DNA of 64,000 nt from Rothia terrae (GTDB lineage Bacteria > Actinomycetota > Actinomycetes > Actinomycetales > Micrococcaceae). How positions within the stretch are numbered: the stretch's first letter is position 1; each line of letters opens with the position of its first letter. Below, one piece after another: positions 33,673 to 42,951 of this stretch. The position numbers and the translations under genes were made by a program. A model generated the notes under the pieces. That model worked only from the letters and a program-made list of their open reading frames with translations. It did not search any database and was not told the DNA's origin. The DNA is taken from positions 44,026 to 108,025 of the forward strand of contig NZ_JAAXPV010000009.1 of the NCBI RefSeq assembly GCF_012396615.1, in the 5' to 3' direction.

Positions 33673-34602
33673 TTATGCGCTGAACTTTTCTCCGGTCAGA
33701 CGCTCGTATGCTTCAACGTAGCGCTGACGGGTCTTTTCAACAATATCCTCGGGCGCTTGAGGCAGTGCTGAGTGGCCGTCCCAGCCCGATGCGTCTGACT
33801 TTAGCCAGTCACGGATGAACTGCTTGTCAAAGCTTGCCTGCGACTTACCGGGTTCCCACGCTTCTGCATCCCAGAAGCGAGATGAATCAGGGGTAAGAAC
33901 TTCATCGCCTAAGGTGATTTCACCGCGGTAGGAATCCAAGCCGAACTCAACCTTAGTATCAGCCAGAATGATACCGCGTTCGCGAGCGATTTTTTCAGCG
34001 GTTGAGTAAACGTGCAGGGTGAGTTCGGTGAGGCGCTCACCGATGGGCTGTCCCACCTGCGCGTACATTTCTTCGTAGGTGATGGGCTCGTCGTGTTCAC
34101 CCACTTCTGCCTTACCTGTGGGGGTAAACAGCGGGGTCTCTAGGCGTGAACCGTCAACCAGTCCATCAGGAAGCGGGTGGCCGTAGACTTCACCGGTCTT
34201 CTTGTACTCGGCCAGACCAGAACCGGTCAGGTAACCGCGCGCAATGCACTCAATCGGGAACATGTTCAACGACTTGCAGATCATCGCGCGGCCTGCGACT
34301 TCTTCGGGCACGTCGGTTGAAAGCACGTGGTTGGGAACGTCTTTCAGCTGATCGAACCACCACAGCGACATCTGGGTAAGGATCTTGCCCTTGTCGGGGA
34401 TAGCGGTGGGCAGAACCTTATCGAACGCGCTAATGCGGTCGGATGCGACAACCATAACAGAGCCGGCGCGCAACTCGGCGTCGTCGTCAATGACGGTGCC
34501 GGTTGCTTCAAGGCGGTCTTCGTTGGGTACGTAGAGATCGCGTACTTTGCCGGAATAGATGTGCTTCCAGCCTGCGATCTCGATGGACTGATTGTGGGGC
34601 AT
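33673..34602 (-). CDS. purC: Phosphoribosylaminoimidazole-succinocarboxamide synthase
   Basis: 309 aa from the ATG at 34602 behind CAGGAG; the in-frame upstream codons are not coding. It joins aspartate to CAIR in purine synthesis. Seen: YSGKVRDLY, VVASDRISAFD, ECIARGYLTGSG, and LADTKVEFGLD, the classic SAICAR-synthase ATP-grasp-like signatures. The longer actinobacterial/eukaryal-type C-terminus is present. It lies 85 bp downstream of purD on the same strand. Confidence 0.96.
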   Translation of the reverse strand: MPHNQSIEIAGWKHIYSGKVRDLYVPNEDRLEATGTVIDDDAELRAGSVMVVASDRISAFDKVLPTAIPDKGKILTQMSLWWFDQLKDVPNHVLSTDVPEEVAGRAMICKSLNMFPIECIARGYLTGSGLAEYKKTGEVYGHPLPDGLVDGSRLETPLFTPTGKAEVGEHDEPITYEEMYAQVGQPIGERLTELTLHVYSTAEKIARERGIILADTKVEFGLDSYRGEITLGDEVLTPDSSRFWDAEAWEPGKSQASFDKQFIRDWLKSDASGWDGHSALPQAPEDIVEKTRQRYVEAYERLTGEKFSA

Positions 34603-34687
34603 GGGGTTTCTCCTGAAAATGATGTTTTGGTGCGGGGAATCAAAAGGTGGCTTCAAGCATGAGCCTGAAGCCACCGGGTGCAAAGTT

Positions 34688-35971
34688 TTATGAGTCTGCT
34701 GACGGTACAGTGATGCGGTTTTCAGCCGCTGCCAGTGCTATGTCCTTACGGTACTGAGCGCCGTCCCATGAGATAGCGTCAATACCCTTGTAGGCGAGCT
34801 CGCGCGCGGATGCGAGGTCATCACCGAGCGCTACAACTGCCAGGACGCGTCCGCCTGCGGTGATGATTTCGCCGTCTTTTTCTGCGGTGCCAGCGTGAGC
34901 AACGTGAACACCATCCAACGCGTTAGCGGCATCAAGGCCCGAGATAACATCGCCCTTGCGGGGAGTATCGGGGTAGTTTTCCGCTGCCATGACAACATCA
35001 ACAGCGGTGCGCAGGTCCCAGTCGAGGGCGATATCTTCTGCCAGCTCGTTCTTAGCAGCAGCCATGAGCAACTGGCCCAGTCCGGTGCGCAGGCGAGCCA
35101 GAACAGCCTGAGTTTCGGGGTCGCCAAAACGAGCGTTGAACTCGATGACGCGAACGCCGCGCTTGGTCACAGCAAGACCGCAGAACAGTACACCGACAAA
35201 GGGGGTGCCGCGTCGAGCCATTTCAGTGATGGTGGGTCGAGCTACGCGTTCAACAACTTCTTCGACAAAGCCTTCGGGTAGCCACGGGAGCGGGGTGTAT
35301 GCACCCATGCCACCGGTGTTAGGGCCTTCGTCGTTATCAAAGATGCGCTTGAAGTCCTGCGCCGGTGACAGCGGAAGGACGTTAGTGCCATCACAGAGCA
35401 CAAAGAGAGAAACCTCGGGGCCGTCTAGGTATTCTTCGATGACAACAGAGCCACCAGCTGCAAAGCAAGCGTTGGCATGAGCGGTTGCGGCATCGCGATC
35501 TTCAGTCACCACAACGCCCTTGCCGGCTGCCAGACCGTCGTCCTTCACCACATAGGGCGCGCCAAAAGCATCCAGCGCAGCGATTGCTTCTTCTTCGGTG
35601 GTTGCAACGTGTGCGAGCGCAGTGGGAACCTCAGCCGCCGCCATGATTTCTTTGGCAAATGCCTTAGAACCTTCAAGAGTTGCTGCTGCTTTGGATGGGC
35701 CGAAGACAGCAAAGCCGGCGTCTCGCAGTGCGTCTGATACGCCAGCTACAAGCGGAGCCTCGGGGCCAACAACCACAAGATCTACCGCGAGTTCTTGAGC
35801 AATTTTGGTTGCCTCTTGGGGGTTGTTAGCGTCGATTGCGTGGGTGGTTACGTCCTGAGCAATACCTGCGTTGCCGGGTGCCGCATGCACCTCGGTGACC
35901 GCTGAATCTGCTTTAAGTGCTCGGATAATTGCGTGTTCTCGCCCGCCGGGGCCAAGTACCAAAACCTTCAT
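34688..35971 (-). CDS. purD: Phosphoribosylamine-glycine ligase
   Basis: 427 aa GARS, an ATP-grasp enzyme making glycinamide ribonucleotide. N-terminal [15 protein letters not shown]-grasp segments [13 protein letters not shown] and [28 protein letters not shown], and metal ligands in [14 protein letters not shown] are all present. The length is standard. It is followed by purC in the same direction. Confidence 0.97.
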   Translation of the reverse strand: MKVLVLGPGGREHAIIRALKADSAVTEVHAAPGNAGIAQDVTTHAIDANNPQEATKIAQELAVDLVVVGPEAPLVAGVSDALRDAGFAVFGPSKAAATLEGSKAFAKEIMAAAEVPTALAHVATTEEEAIAALDAFGAPYVVKDDGLAAGKGVVVTEDRDAATAHANACFAAGGSVVIEEYLDGPEVSLFVLCDGTNVLPLSPAQDFKRIFDNDEGPNTGGMGAYTPLPWLPEGFVEEVVERVARPTITEMARRGTPFVGVLFCGLAVTKRGVRVIEFNARFGDPETQAVLARLRTGLGQLLMAAAKNELAEDIALDWDLRTAVDVVMAAENYPDTPRKGDVISGLDAANALDGVHVAHAGTAEKDGEIITAGGRVLAVVALGDDLASARELAYKGIDAISWDGAQYRKDIALAAAENRITVPSADS

Positions 35972-36167
35972 TTTTCTAGGCTACCGGGTGGGGTCACGAT
36001 TTAGTAACTTTTGCACGCCGCGAGTGTGGATTTATCCCCTTAAAATCGGGCTGGATGCGCTCGGTGTGACGCCGGGAGCACCCGGCATGAAGCCATTGGG
36101 ATTTAGGGGCTGGGCTGATAAGTTCTGCTCTTTGGTTTTGTCAGTGACAAAGCGCACCCACAAACTG

Positions 36168-36201
36168 TTTGCAGTTTCTGCATAATTGCAGTTACTGTAA
36201 A
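36168..36201 (+). promoter_or_regulatory. Possible TetR operator / promoter
   Basis: Two direct copies of TTGCAGTT (36169-36176, 36186-36193) at 17-bp spacing lie within an imperfect inverted repeat TTTGCAGT...ACTGTAAA (36168-36201), immediately before the tetR-type start. This is a candidate autoregulatory site. Confidence 0.4.
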
Positions 36202-36204
36202 TAC

Positions 36205-36882
36205 ATGCTTAAACCACCGTCCCACACCCTCGACAAACGCAGAGCGCGCACTCTTGCTACGCGCACAGCAATCTTGGATGCGGCAGAAGCTCTCGTCACC
36301 GAAGACGGTATCGGGGCACTCACCACCAAGGCGCTGGTTGAAAAAGCAGGCGTCTCAGAACGCACCATCTTCAACCACTTCAGCCATATCGATCACATCC
36401 TCATTGCTCGAATTACCGAGTATATAACCCCACTCTTCAACTCGGACTGCTTTTCACACGAAGAACAACTCCACGTTGAAAAGGTAGAAGATCTGCCCGA
36501 TGCAATCGAAGCAAAGTTCTTAGCGAGCATCCTTGAACCCGAGGTGCAAAGCGCGCTCAATAAGTACTTCACGCTGGCCTCGGCAATGGCTCAGCAGAAC
36601 CATCGGCTCTTAGCAGAGAACATTTTCCAGTTGCTGATGCGTGCATCGGTCGTCGGAATGGAACGCCTTGAAAAAGAGTTCCCCCAACTCACAGTGGATC
36701 AGCGCTACAAAATCGGCATTTACCTGCACAACCTCACCTTCGCGCTGGGAGCTGGTTTTGGCCGCGGAGGTGAAACCCTCTGCGATACCGACAACCCCCT
36801 TTCAATGCCGGATATCGAAGAGTTCATCCCGCATTTCAAGTGGGCGATCCAGCAGGTCAACCAGGGTAAACCCACCCTGTAA
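36205..36882 (+). CDS. TetR-family regulator of the downstream MMPL exporter
   Basis: 225 aa from the ATG at 36205; the upstream in-frame extension has no ribosome site. The N-terminal HTH is ILDAAEALVTEDGIGALTTKALVEKAGVSERTIFNHF (split by the turn near VEKAGV), the typical TetR DNA-binding domain. The C-terminal ligand domain is unclassified. The gene is followed by the large MMPL gene 44 bp later on the same strand, so it likely represses its own operon and responds to the exported compound. Confidence 0.88.
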   Translation: MLKPPSHTLDKRRARTLATRTAILDAAEALVTEDGIGALTTKALVEKAGVSERTIFNHFSHIDHILIARITEYITPLFNSDCFSHEEQLHVEKVEDLPDAIEAKFLASILEPEVQSALNKYFTLASAMAQQNHRLLAENIFQLLMRASVVGMERLEKEFPQLTVDQRYKIGIYLHNLTFALGAGFGRGGETLCDTDNPLSMPDIEEFIPHFKWAIQQVNQGKPTL

Positions 36883-36926
36883 ACCCAAGTTTTTAACTAC
36901 AAGTACACGAAGAAACTAGATACTCA

Positions 36927-39908
36927 ATGGCTAAATTCTTATACAAGATCGGCGACTTCGCAGCTCGCCGTGCCTGGGCAGTGGTACTTATCTGGGCTCT
37001 CATCCTCGCCGGTATCGGCGGCGCTTTCGCGGCGTTCAAGGGTGAGACCACCGATGAAATCACAATTCCGGGCACCGAAGCTGCACTCGTCCAGGAGCAG
37101 CTCAAAGACGTCTTTGATATGGACGCCAACTCCGCCAATGGTAAGGTCATCGTTCAGACTGAAGACGGCTCCGCCTTCACCGATGAGCAGAAGAAAGCTG
37201 TAGCAGACGCCGCCACACAGACAGGCAACATCGATGGCGTCACCAGCGTCAGCGATCCTTTTGCAACCCAGCAGCAGATGGTTGACGGTCAAAAGCAGCT
37301 GGATGAAGCCCAGGCAAAGATTGACCAGGGCCGCACCGAGACCGCTAACGGCGAAAAGCAGCTGGATGAAGCCCAGGCGAAAATTGATGAAACCCGCGCA
37401 AAGTTTGAAGCTGGCGAAGCTCCTCAAGAAGCGTGGGATGAGTTCAATAAGAACCAGGACGAGCTGAATAAAAACCGTGATGAGCTGAATCAAAAGCAGA
37501 ACGAGCTCGACGCTAAAAAGCAGGAGCTTGAGGACGGTAAGACTCAGCTAGAGGACGCTCAGCGTCAGGCTGATGAAGGCCGCAAGCAGCTTGAAGAAGC
37601 TAACGCACCCCAAGAGGCGTACGCAGAGGTAGACGCTACACAGCAGGAAATCGATGCTAAGCGCGCTGAACTTGAAGCCGGTCAGCAGCAGATTGACGAC
37701 GGCCAGAAGCAGCTCGATGAGGGCAAGCAGAAGCTGGACGATGGTCAGAAGCAGCTGGATCAGGCTCGCGAGCAGCTAGAGAACTTTGTTCCCACTGAGG
37801 AACAGTGGGCTGAGCTGGATGCTGGTCAGACTGAGATTGACCAGAACCGCGAGAAGCTTGAGGCCGGTAAGACTGAGCTGGATAACGGCCAGAAAGAGAT
37901 TGACCGCAACAAGGCTCTGATGGATATGTCATCTGACGCCGTCATGGTCAATGATGATTCTTCTACCGGTGTTGTAGGCGTAACCTTTGACGCCAAGGTA
38001 GGATCTGTTCCCGCCGAGACTCTCAGCGATGCACGTTCCTCATTCGACACTCTGTCTGATGCTGGTCTCAAGGTTAGCTACGACCAGAACATGGAAGAGC
38101 AGATGCCGAATATGAAGCCCACGGGCGAAATCATCGGTATTCTGATTGCACTGATTATTCTTGTGATTATGCTCGGCTCTATGGTCGCAGCTGGTCTGCC
38201 GATTCTGATGGCTATCGTTGGTGTTGGCGCTGCAACCCTGGGCACTTTGGCTCTCTCAGGCGCCGTTGAGATGACCTCAACCACCCCGACCTTGGGCACC
38301 ATGCTGGGTCTGGCTGTTGGCATCGACTACACCCTGTTCATTCTCAACCGCCACCGCAACAACCTTGCCAAGGGCATGCCCATGCGCAAGTCCATCGCAA
38401 TGGCAGTGGGAACCTCAGGTAGCGCAGTTGTCTTCGCCGGCATCACCGTCATTATCGCTCTGCTTGCGCTGAACGTTGTGGGCATTCCTTTCCTCTCGGT
38501 TATGGGTAACGCCGCAGCATTCGCAGTCTTCATGGCGGTAGCCGTTGCTATCACGCTGGGCCCCGCCGTCCTGTCGCTGGCAGGACGCCGCATCGTCAGC
38601 AAGAAGCGCTGGGCAGAAATTCAGCGTCACAATGCAGACCGCGAAAACTACACCGCGGCCGAGCTCGAAGAAGCTCATGTAGCTGCGCAGGCTCGCGAAG
38701 AAAAGCCGACCGGCTGGCTGAAGTTCATCCTGAAGTCACCGATTGCCACTATTCTCGCGTCCATCGCGTTACTCGGCTTGGTAGCGGTACCGGTTGCGTC
38801 CATGCGGCTCGGTCTACCCGATGCAACCAGCGAATCGCAGGACTCCACCGCCTACACCTCATACGTCACCCTTGCAGACGAATTTGGTGAAGGCGTCAAC
38901 GGCCCGATTGTTGCAGCAGCAGATTTGCCCGACGGCACCACCGCTGAACAGGCTAAGGACCTGCAGGTTTCAGTAGCCCAAGAATTGGCACAGCAGCCCA
39001 ACGTTGATGCAGTTATTCCCGCAAAGATTGCTGATGACAACTCCATGCTGCTCTACCAGATCACGCCCACAGAAGGCCCCAACGCGGAGTCGACCACCGA
39101 GCTCGTGCACAACCTGCGCGATCTCAAGGTCTCATCAGACAACGGTGACATCACCTTCGGCGTAACCGGCCAGACCGCAATGGCAGTCGATATCTCTGAG
39201 AACCTCTTCAAGGTTCTGCCGATTTACGTTGGCATTGTGATGGGTCTGTCACTCATCGTGCTGATTCTGGTCTTCCGCTCCATTCTGGTGCCGCTCACTG
39301 CAACCATCGGCTTCCTCTTCTCACTGCTGGCATCGCTCGGCGCAGCCACCGCGATCTTCCAGTGGGGTTGGATGGGCTTACTCTTCGGCGTGCACACCCC
39401 CGGACCGATCCTCGCGTTCCTGCCGATTCTGGCAGTGGGCATCCTCTTCGGCCTCGCTATGGACTACCAGGTCTTCTTGGTCTCAGGCATGCGCGAAGCC
39501 TACGCCCACGGACGCGACGCTAAGAAGTCAGTTATCATCGGCTTCAACCACAATTCCAAGGTTGTGGTGGCAGCTGCACTGATTATGACCGGCGTCTTCC
39601 TCGGCTTCGTCTTCTCAGGTGAAGCGATGATCGCGTCCATCGGTTTCGCGCTGGCGGCAGGCGTCCTCTTCGATGCTTTTATCGTCCGCATGACGCTGAT
39701 TCCCGCGCTCATGTATCTGCTCGGCAAAAAGGCATGGTGGTTCCCGAAGTGGCTCGATAAGATCATTCCCGATCTCGATGTCGAGGGCACCAAGCTCGAA
39801 GAAGAAGCTGAACGCGAAAACGCAGCGGATGCTACTTACCCCGCAGGTGGTAAGCACCTCACCGGTGAGTCTGCAACCGATGAGCCTAACGGTTCAGTAC
39901 GCGCCTAA
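36927..39908 (+). CDS. MMPL/RND exporter with a long periplasmic-type coiled-coil insertion
   Basis: 993 aa. After TM1 (~residues 13-33), residues ~112-332 form a heptad-rich, Gln/Asp/Glu/Lys-rich coiled coil with repeats of the form QKQLDEAQAKID and DGQKQLDEGKQKLD. At DNA level, two near-identical ~33-bp units start at ~37,291 and ~37,351. The remainder is a normal MMPL core with proton-relay pairs AVGIDYTLFILNRHRN and GLAMDYQVFLVSGMREA. The extracytoplasmic coiled coil could span the cell wall or dock a partner. Regulation is probably by the upstream TetR protein. Confidence 0.9.
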   Translation: MAKFLYKIGDFAARRAWAVVLIWALILAGIGGAFAAFKGETTDEITIPGTEAALVQEQLKDVFDMDANSANGKVIVQTEDGSAFTDEQKKAVADAATQTGNIDGVTSVSDPFATQQQMVDGQKQLDEAQAKIDQGRTETANGEKQLDEAQAKIDETRAKFEAGEAPQEAWDEFNKNQDELNKNRDELNQKQNELDAKKQELEDGKTQLEDAQRQADEGRKQLEEANAPQEAYAEVDATQQEIDAKRAELEAGQQQIDDGQKQLDEGKQKLDDGQKQLDQAREQLENFVPTEEQWAELDAGQTEIDQNREKLEAGKTELDNGQKEIDRNKALMDMSSDAVMVNDDSSTGVVGVTFDAKVGSVPAETLSDARSSFDTLSDAGLKVSYDQNMEEQMPNMKPTGEIIGILIALIILVIMLGSMVAAGLPILMAIVGVGAATLGTLALSGAVEMTSTTPTLGTMLGLAVGIDYTLFILNRHRNNLAKGMPMRKSIAMAVGTSGSAVVFAGITVIIALLALNVVGIPFLSVMGNAAAFAVFMAVAVAITLGPAVLSLAGRRIVSKKRWAEIQRHNADRENYTAAELEEAHVAAQAREEKPTGWLKFILKSPIATILASIALLGLVAVPVASMRLGLPDATSESQDSTAYTSYVTLADEFGEGVNGPIVAAADLPDGTTAEQAKDLQVSVAQELAQQPNVDAVIPAKIADDNSMLLYQITPTEGPNAESTTELVHNLRDLKVSSDNGDITFGVTGQTAMAVDISENLFKVLPIYVGIVMGLSLIVLILVFRSILVPLTATIGFLFSLLASLGAATAIFQWGWMGLLFGVHTPGPILAFLPILAVGILFGLAMDYQVFLVSGMREAYAHGRDAKKSVIIGFNHNSKVVVAAALIMTGVFLGFVFSGEAMIASIGFALAAGVLFDAFIVRMTLIPALMYLLGKKAWWFPKWLDKIIPDLDVEGTKLEEEAERENAADATYPAGGKHLTGESATDEPNGSVRA

Positions 39909-39950
39909 GCATCAGCTCCTCAGCTAGAAAGCTCTAGCTGAAACCGAATT

Positions 39951-39993
39951 GAAAGCGTCCGTCCACCTTATACAAAGGTGGACGGACGCTTTT
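39951..39993 (+). terminator. Terminator of the tetR-mmpL operon
   Basis: A perfect 18-bp stem (39951-39968 / 39974-39991) with a 5-nt loop, ending in TTTT. Confidence 0.9.
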
Positions 39994-40120
39994 CTATCTC
40001 CCTCAATTCTCTAGACCTCGCAAGAACACGCCGCGTGCCGGCATCCTGTGAGTTGCGCTGTTACCGAATCTGCAAATCATCAAATGCGCTTTTGAACACC
40101 GCTCGTGGAATACTGGTTTT

Positions 40121-41125
40121 ATGCAGACTTTTACCCCCGAATCAGCCGTAGAACTTGCCACCGTAGAACGTAGCGGTTTCGTTGAGTCCCGCCATGTGGG
40201 GTCAGCCATTGTTATGGCACCGGATGGTTCGGTGGCACTTGCTGTGGGAGATATTGAGACGCCGATTTTTCCGCGTTCCACGCTCAAACCCTTTCAGACT
40301 ATTGCCTCAATGAACGCCGGAGCCGAGCTTCAGGGCGCGCAAATCGCACTCGCATCCGGCTCTCACACCGGCTCTTTTGAGCACATGAAAATTGCTCAGG
40401 CGATTTTAGAAGAAGCCTCCCTCACCGCCGGTGCCCTTCAGTGCCCGCCTGCGTGGCCAGCCGATGAGCCGAGCTTCCACGCCCTATTGCGCGCCGGTCA
40501 TGACAAGCAGCGTTTGGCTTTTAACTGCTCCGGTAAGCATGCAGCATTTCTCTGGGGATGCGTAAAAAGCGGGTGGGACACCGCGTCCTACCTTTCGCCA
40601 GAGCACCCCTTGCAGAAACTAGTTCTAGAAACCATTGCGGAGTTCGCCGGCGAGCCAGTTGCACACGTTGGCGTTGATGGATGCGGCGCTCCTCTGGCAG
40701 CAGTTTCGCTGACGGGACTGGCGAGGGCTTATTCAACTCTTGGCGCAGGTATTGAGAATATTCGCGCTGATGCTCGCGTGGCAACCGTTGCCACCGCAAT
40801 GGTGGACTACCCCGAGTATGTGCAGGGCCCTGGCAAGACTAATACTGTGATGAGCGAGCAGCTGGACGGCATCGTCAAGGGCGGCGCTGAAGGCGTGCTG
40901 TGCATCGGGTTGCGTTCTGGCGCATCAGTGGCTGTAAAGATGCTGGATGGTTCATCGCGTCCCACTGCACTGGTTGCCCTAGAGCTACTGGCGCGCGCGG
41001 GCTTTGTGGAACGGTCTGAGGCGGATCGTATTGCTTGCATCGTCATGCGCCCGGTACTCGGTGGCTCGCAGGCAGTCGGTGAGATTCGCCTGGGCTCAGC
41101 GTTCGATGAGCTGGAGGTGGGCTAG
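40121..41125 (+). CDS. Asparaginase II-type (AnsA/PF06089) family protein
   Basis: 334 aa. It matches the thermolabile L-asparaginase II family of rhizobial type, not the E. coli AnsA/AnsB fold. Conserved blocks: ESRHVGSAIVMAPDG, FPRSTLKPFQTIASM, ASGSHTGSFEH, NCSGKHAAFL, and DGCGAPLAAVSLTG. The Ser-Thr-Lys and Ser-Gly-Lys-His patterns are active-site elements in this class. It likely hydrolyses asparagine. The stop shares a base with the start of the next gene (TAGTG), making a two-gene operon. Confidence 0.87.
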   Translation: MQTFTPESAVELATVERSGFVESRHVGSAIVMAPDGSVALAVGDIETPIFPRSTLKPFQTIASMNAGAELQGAQIALASGSHTGSFEHMKIAQAILEEASLTAGALQCPPAWPADEPSFHALLRAGHDKQRLAFNCSGKHAAFLWGCVKSGWDTASYLSPEHPLQKLVLETIAEFAGEPVAHVGVDGCGAPLAAVSLTGLARAYSTLGAGIENIRADARVATVATAMVDYPEYVQGPGKTNTVMSEQLDGIVKGGAEGVLCIGLRSGASVAVKMLDGSSRPTALVALELLARAGFVERSEADRIACIVMRPVLGGSQAVGEIRLGSAFDELEVG

Positions 41126-41508
41126 TGGCAATTAAGCGCAAGGTACCTATGGACGATGGTGTTGCCGCTGTCCACGCTGTTCGTGCAGCACTGAAAAGCG
41201 AGGACGCGGCGACCTCTTTTGCTGAGCTATCGCGTCCTGTGCGTGCTACTGCCGTCAGGTTTTTGCTGGAGGAGCTTGCCACTTTAGCGCCGGGCAACTC
41301 GGTGGAAGTGCGTGTGCCGCCCTTTGGCGTCACGCAGTGTGTGGAGGGCCCGCGTCATACGCGCGGCACTCCCCCGAATGTTGTGGAGACTGACGCTTTG
41401 ACGTGGTGCTCACTGGCTTTAGGCACTATAAGCTGGCAGGACGCGAGCGCGAAAGTCTCGGCATCGGGCTTGCGAAGTGACCTGAGCGATTTTTTGCCGG
41501 TGATTTAG
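41125..41508 (+). CDS. Sterol-carrier-like (SCP) small protein
   Basis: 127 aa, starting at the GTG that overlaps the asparaginase stop by one base. The C-terminal pattern VRVPPFGVTQCVEGPRHTRG and DALTWCSLALGTISW matches the SCP2-fold proteins encoded upstream of purF in many actinobacteria, such as mycobacterial Rv0807. Ligand and role are unknown. The conserved position near purF-purM supports a genuine family member. Confidence 0.8.
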   Translation: MAIKRKVPMDDGVAAVHAVRAALKSEDAATSFAELSRPVRATAVRFLLEELATLAPGNSVEVRVPPFGVTQCVEGPRHTRGTPPNVVETDALTWCSLALGTISWQDASAKVSASGLRSDLSDFLPVI

Positions 41509-41521
41509 CTACTCAGGTAAA

Positions 41522-41583
41522 AAGTTACCCGGTTTCGTGCTTTGTACCTGATTTTCTCGGGTAACTTGCACAAAACCGGGTAA
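41522..41583. terminator. Convergent terminator with two alternative stems
   Basis: TTACCCGGTTTCGTGC (41525-41540) pairs with 41568-41583 with one mismatch. AAGTTACCCG (41522-41531) can instead pair with CGGGTAACTT (41558-41567). The stop codons of the SCP gene and the leftward membrane-protein gene flank it. Confidence 0.6.
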
Positions 41584-41627
41584 ATTTTAGCCAGGCTCGT
41601 CTTTTGTTGCCTCCGGCGGCTTGTCTC

Positions 41628-42182
41628 TCACAGCTCATCTGAGTACTTCTGCGCTGATTTCTGCAGAGCGCGCACACCGATGAACATGAGAATCATCGAT
41701 CCCAGGCTAAACACCGAAAACAGCACCTTACCTATCGGCTGCCCGGTTCCGCTCAGAAGCCAGAAGACCAACATCATGAGCGTCACGCCGAGGGCAAAAA
41801 GAATATAGAAAATGCGGAACTTGTTGTACATTTTCTGCCAGCCTCGTTTACCTAAGTCGCCGGCTGCCACCTGAATTTGGGTGGTGTTCTTGACGATCGG
41901 TGCGGTAGACATCAGCAACGGGATGAGAGGAAACAAGCTGGCAAAAAGGCTGTCGGTATGAAGATCTCCCGGTGTTGTGAGGAAGGCCCGCGCAACTGCG
42001 CTCAACACAACGACGGCCGCAACGAGCAGTCGTAGCCTGCGAATATGCGCCGGTGCTGGTTCAGCGTCGGGACGCGCATAAGTACCTTTTGGGTCGTTCG
42101 CTTCCCACGGGTTGAGGTCCAGTGGCCCATCGCGTTCGAAGGGCTCTTGAGGTGATTCAGGTTCATGTGATGCGTGGCTCAT
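41628..42182 (-). CDS. Hypothetical four-helix membrane protein
   Basis: 184 aa. An acidic, proline-rich cytoplasmic N-terminus (~50 residues) is followed by four hydrophobic segments (LLVAAVVVLSAVARAF, LFASLFPLIPLLM, IFYILFALGVTLMMLVFWLL, VLFSVFSLGSMILMFIGV) and a short basic tail. No family recognised. It is divergent from another small membrane-protein gene, with a long palindrome between them. Confidence 0.7.
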   Translation of the reverse strand: MSHASHEPESPQEPFERDGPLDLNPWEANDPKGTYARPDAEPAPAHIRRLRLLVAAVVVLSAVARAFLTTPGDLHTDSLFASLFPLIPLLMSTAPIVKNTTQIQVAAGDLGKRGWQKMYNKFRIFYILFALGVTLMMLVFWLLSGTGQPIGKVLFSVFSLGSMILMFIGVRALQKSAQKYSDEL

Positions 42183-42217
42183 ATGTTCAATGTACCGCTA
42201 ACTTTTCCCTTTTAACT

Positions 42218-42279
42218 CGCGAGAGGGGATTTGTGTTGCACTTTTTACCTGAAAAGTGCAACACAAATCCCCTCTCGCG
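42218..42279. repeat. 62-nt perfect palindromic hairpin between divergent genes
   Basis: Perfect 28-bp arms (42218-42245 / 42252-42279) around the loop TACCTG. The base of the stem is CGCGAGAGGGG, close to the CCGCGAGGGG base of the hairpin at 33597. It stands between two genes that diverge, where no terminator is expected. Confidence 0.85.
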
Positions 42280-42355
42280 CATCGTCAAAGCTAAGAGCAA
42301 GATCCACCCGCATCCCAGATGCCTGGCGCTACGCTCACCTGTTATCCTTGTATGC

Positions 42356-42715
42356 ATGAGCACTTCGCCCACTAATTCCTCTGCGCCAGCATCCGTTTCT
42401 GCGGAGAACTCTGCGCAGGCGTCCTCATCATCCCGCCCCGCAACACAGGGCGCATCTGAGCGCACCGTCAGCTACCGTGTGGCACCGTCCATCGCGGCAT
42501 TCATTATCACCGGTGTGCTTCTCGGTCTCATCGCAGCATTTTTGCTTACCTGGTTTGATCCAGGGTCAGAAAAATACACGTTCTCCGCAATTTTCGGAGT
42601 CATGGCTTTCGTGTGTTGCACTATCGGCGCAACTCTTGGCGCACTCTTGGCGCTCGTGCTCGACAAAATTTCTCTCAAGCGCGCACGAACCTACCGCGCC
42701 GTACCCGAAGACTAA
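42356..42715 (+). CDS. Hypothetical small membrane protein
   Basis: 119 aa from the ATG at 42356; longer readings run through the palindrome and are not credible. A Ser/Ala-rich N-terminus (~45 residues) precedes two membrane helices (SIAAFIITGVLLGLIAAFLL and IFGVMAFVCCTIGATLGALL) and a basic C-terminus. Similar small membrane proteins precede purF in Micrococcaceae, but function is unknown. Confidence 0.7.
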   Translation: MSTSPTNSSAPASVSAENSAQASSSSRPATQGASERTVSYRVAPSIAAFIITGVLLGLIAAFLLTWFDPGSEKYTFSAIFGVMAFVCCTIGATLGALLALVLDKISLKRARTYRAVPED

Positions 42716-42720
42716 GCATC

Positions 42721-42755
42721 AGCCTCGTCGTACCCCTACGCCGAGGCTTTTTGTT
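42721..42755 (+). terminator. Terminator upstream of purF
   Basis: AGCCTCG (42721-42727) pairs with CGAGGCT (42742-42748), followed by TTTTTGTTTT. Confidence 0.7.
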
Positions 42756-42951
42756 TTAATAGATTCTTCCGCGTAGTCACGTAAGCTCATGACGCTACGT
42801 GTCACGGCTCAAGTGGCTACACGGCAACACCGGCAACAGCCGGTACACTCAATCATGAGCTGTAGAACACTTCACCTTCTTACTGAGGAGGAAAGAAAGT
42901 TCTCACGTCTAGTTCAAAATCTGCACCCCAACAGCGAAAAGATGGCAACAA

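Noticed and set aside
37261..37930. Tandem DNA repeat array
   Set aside because: The repetition is a coding heptad pattern inside one open frame; the units diverge and follow the coiled-coil, so it is not an independent repeat element.
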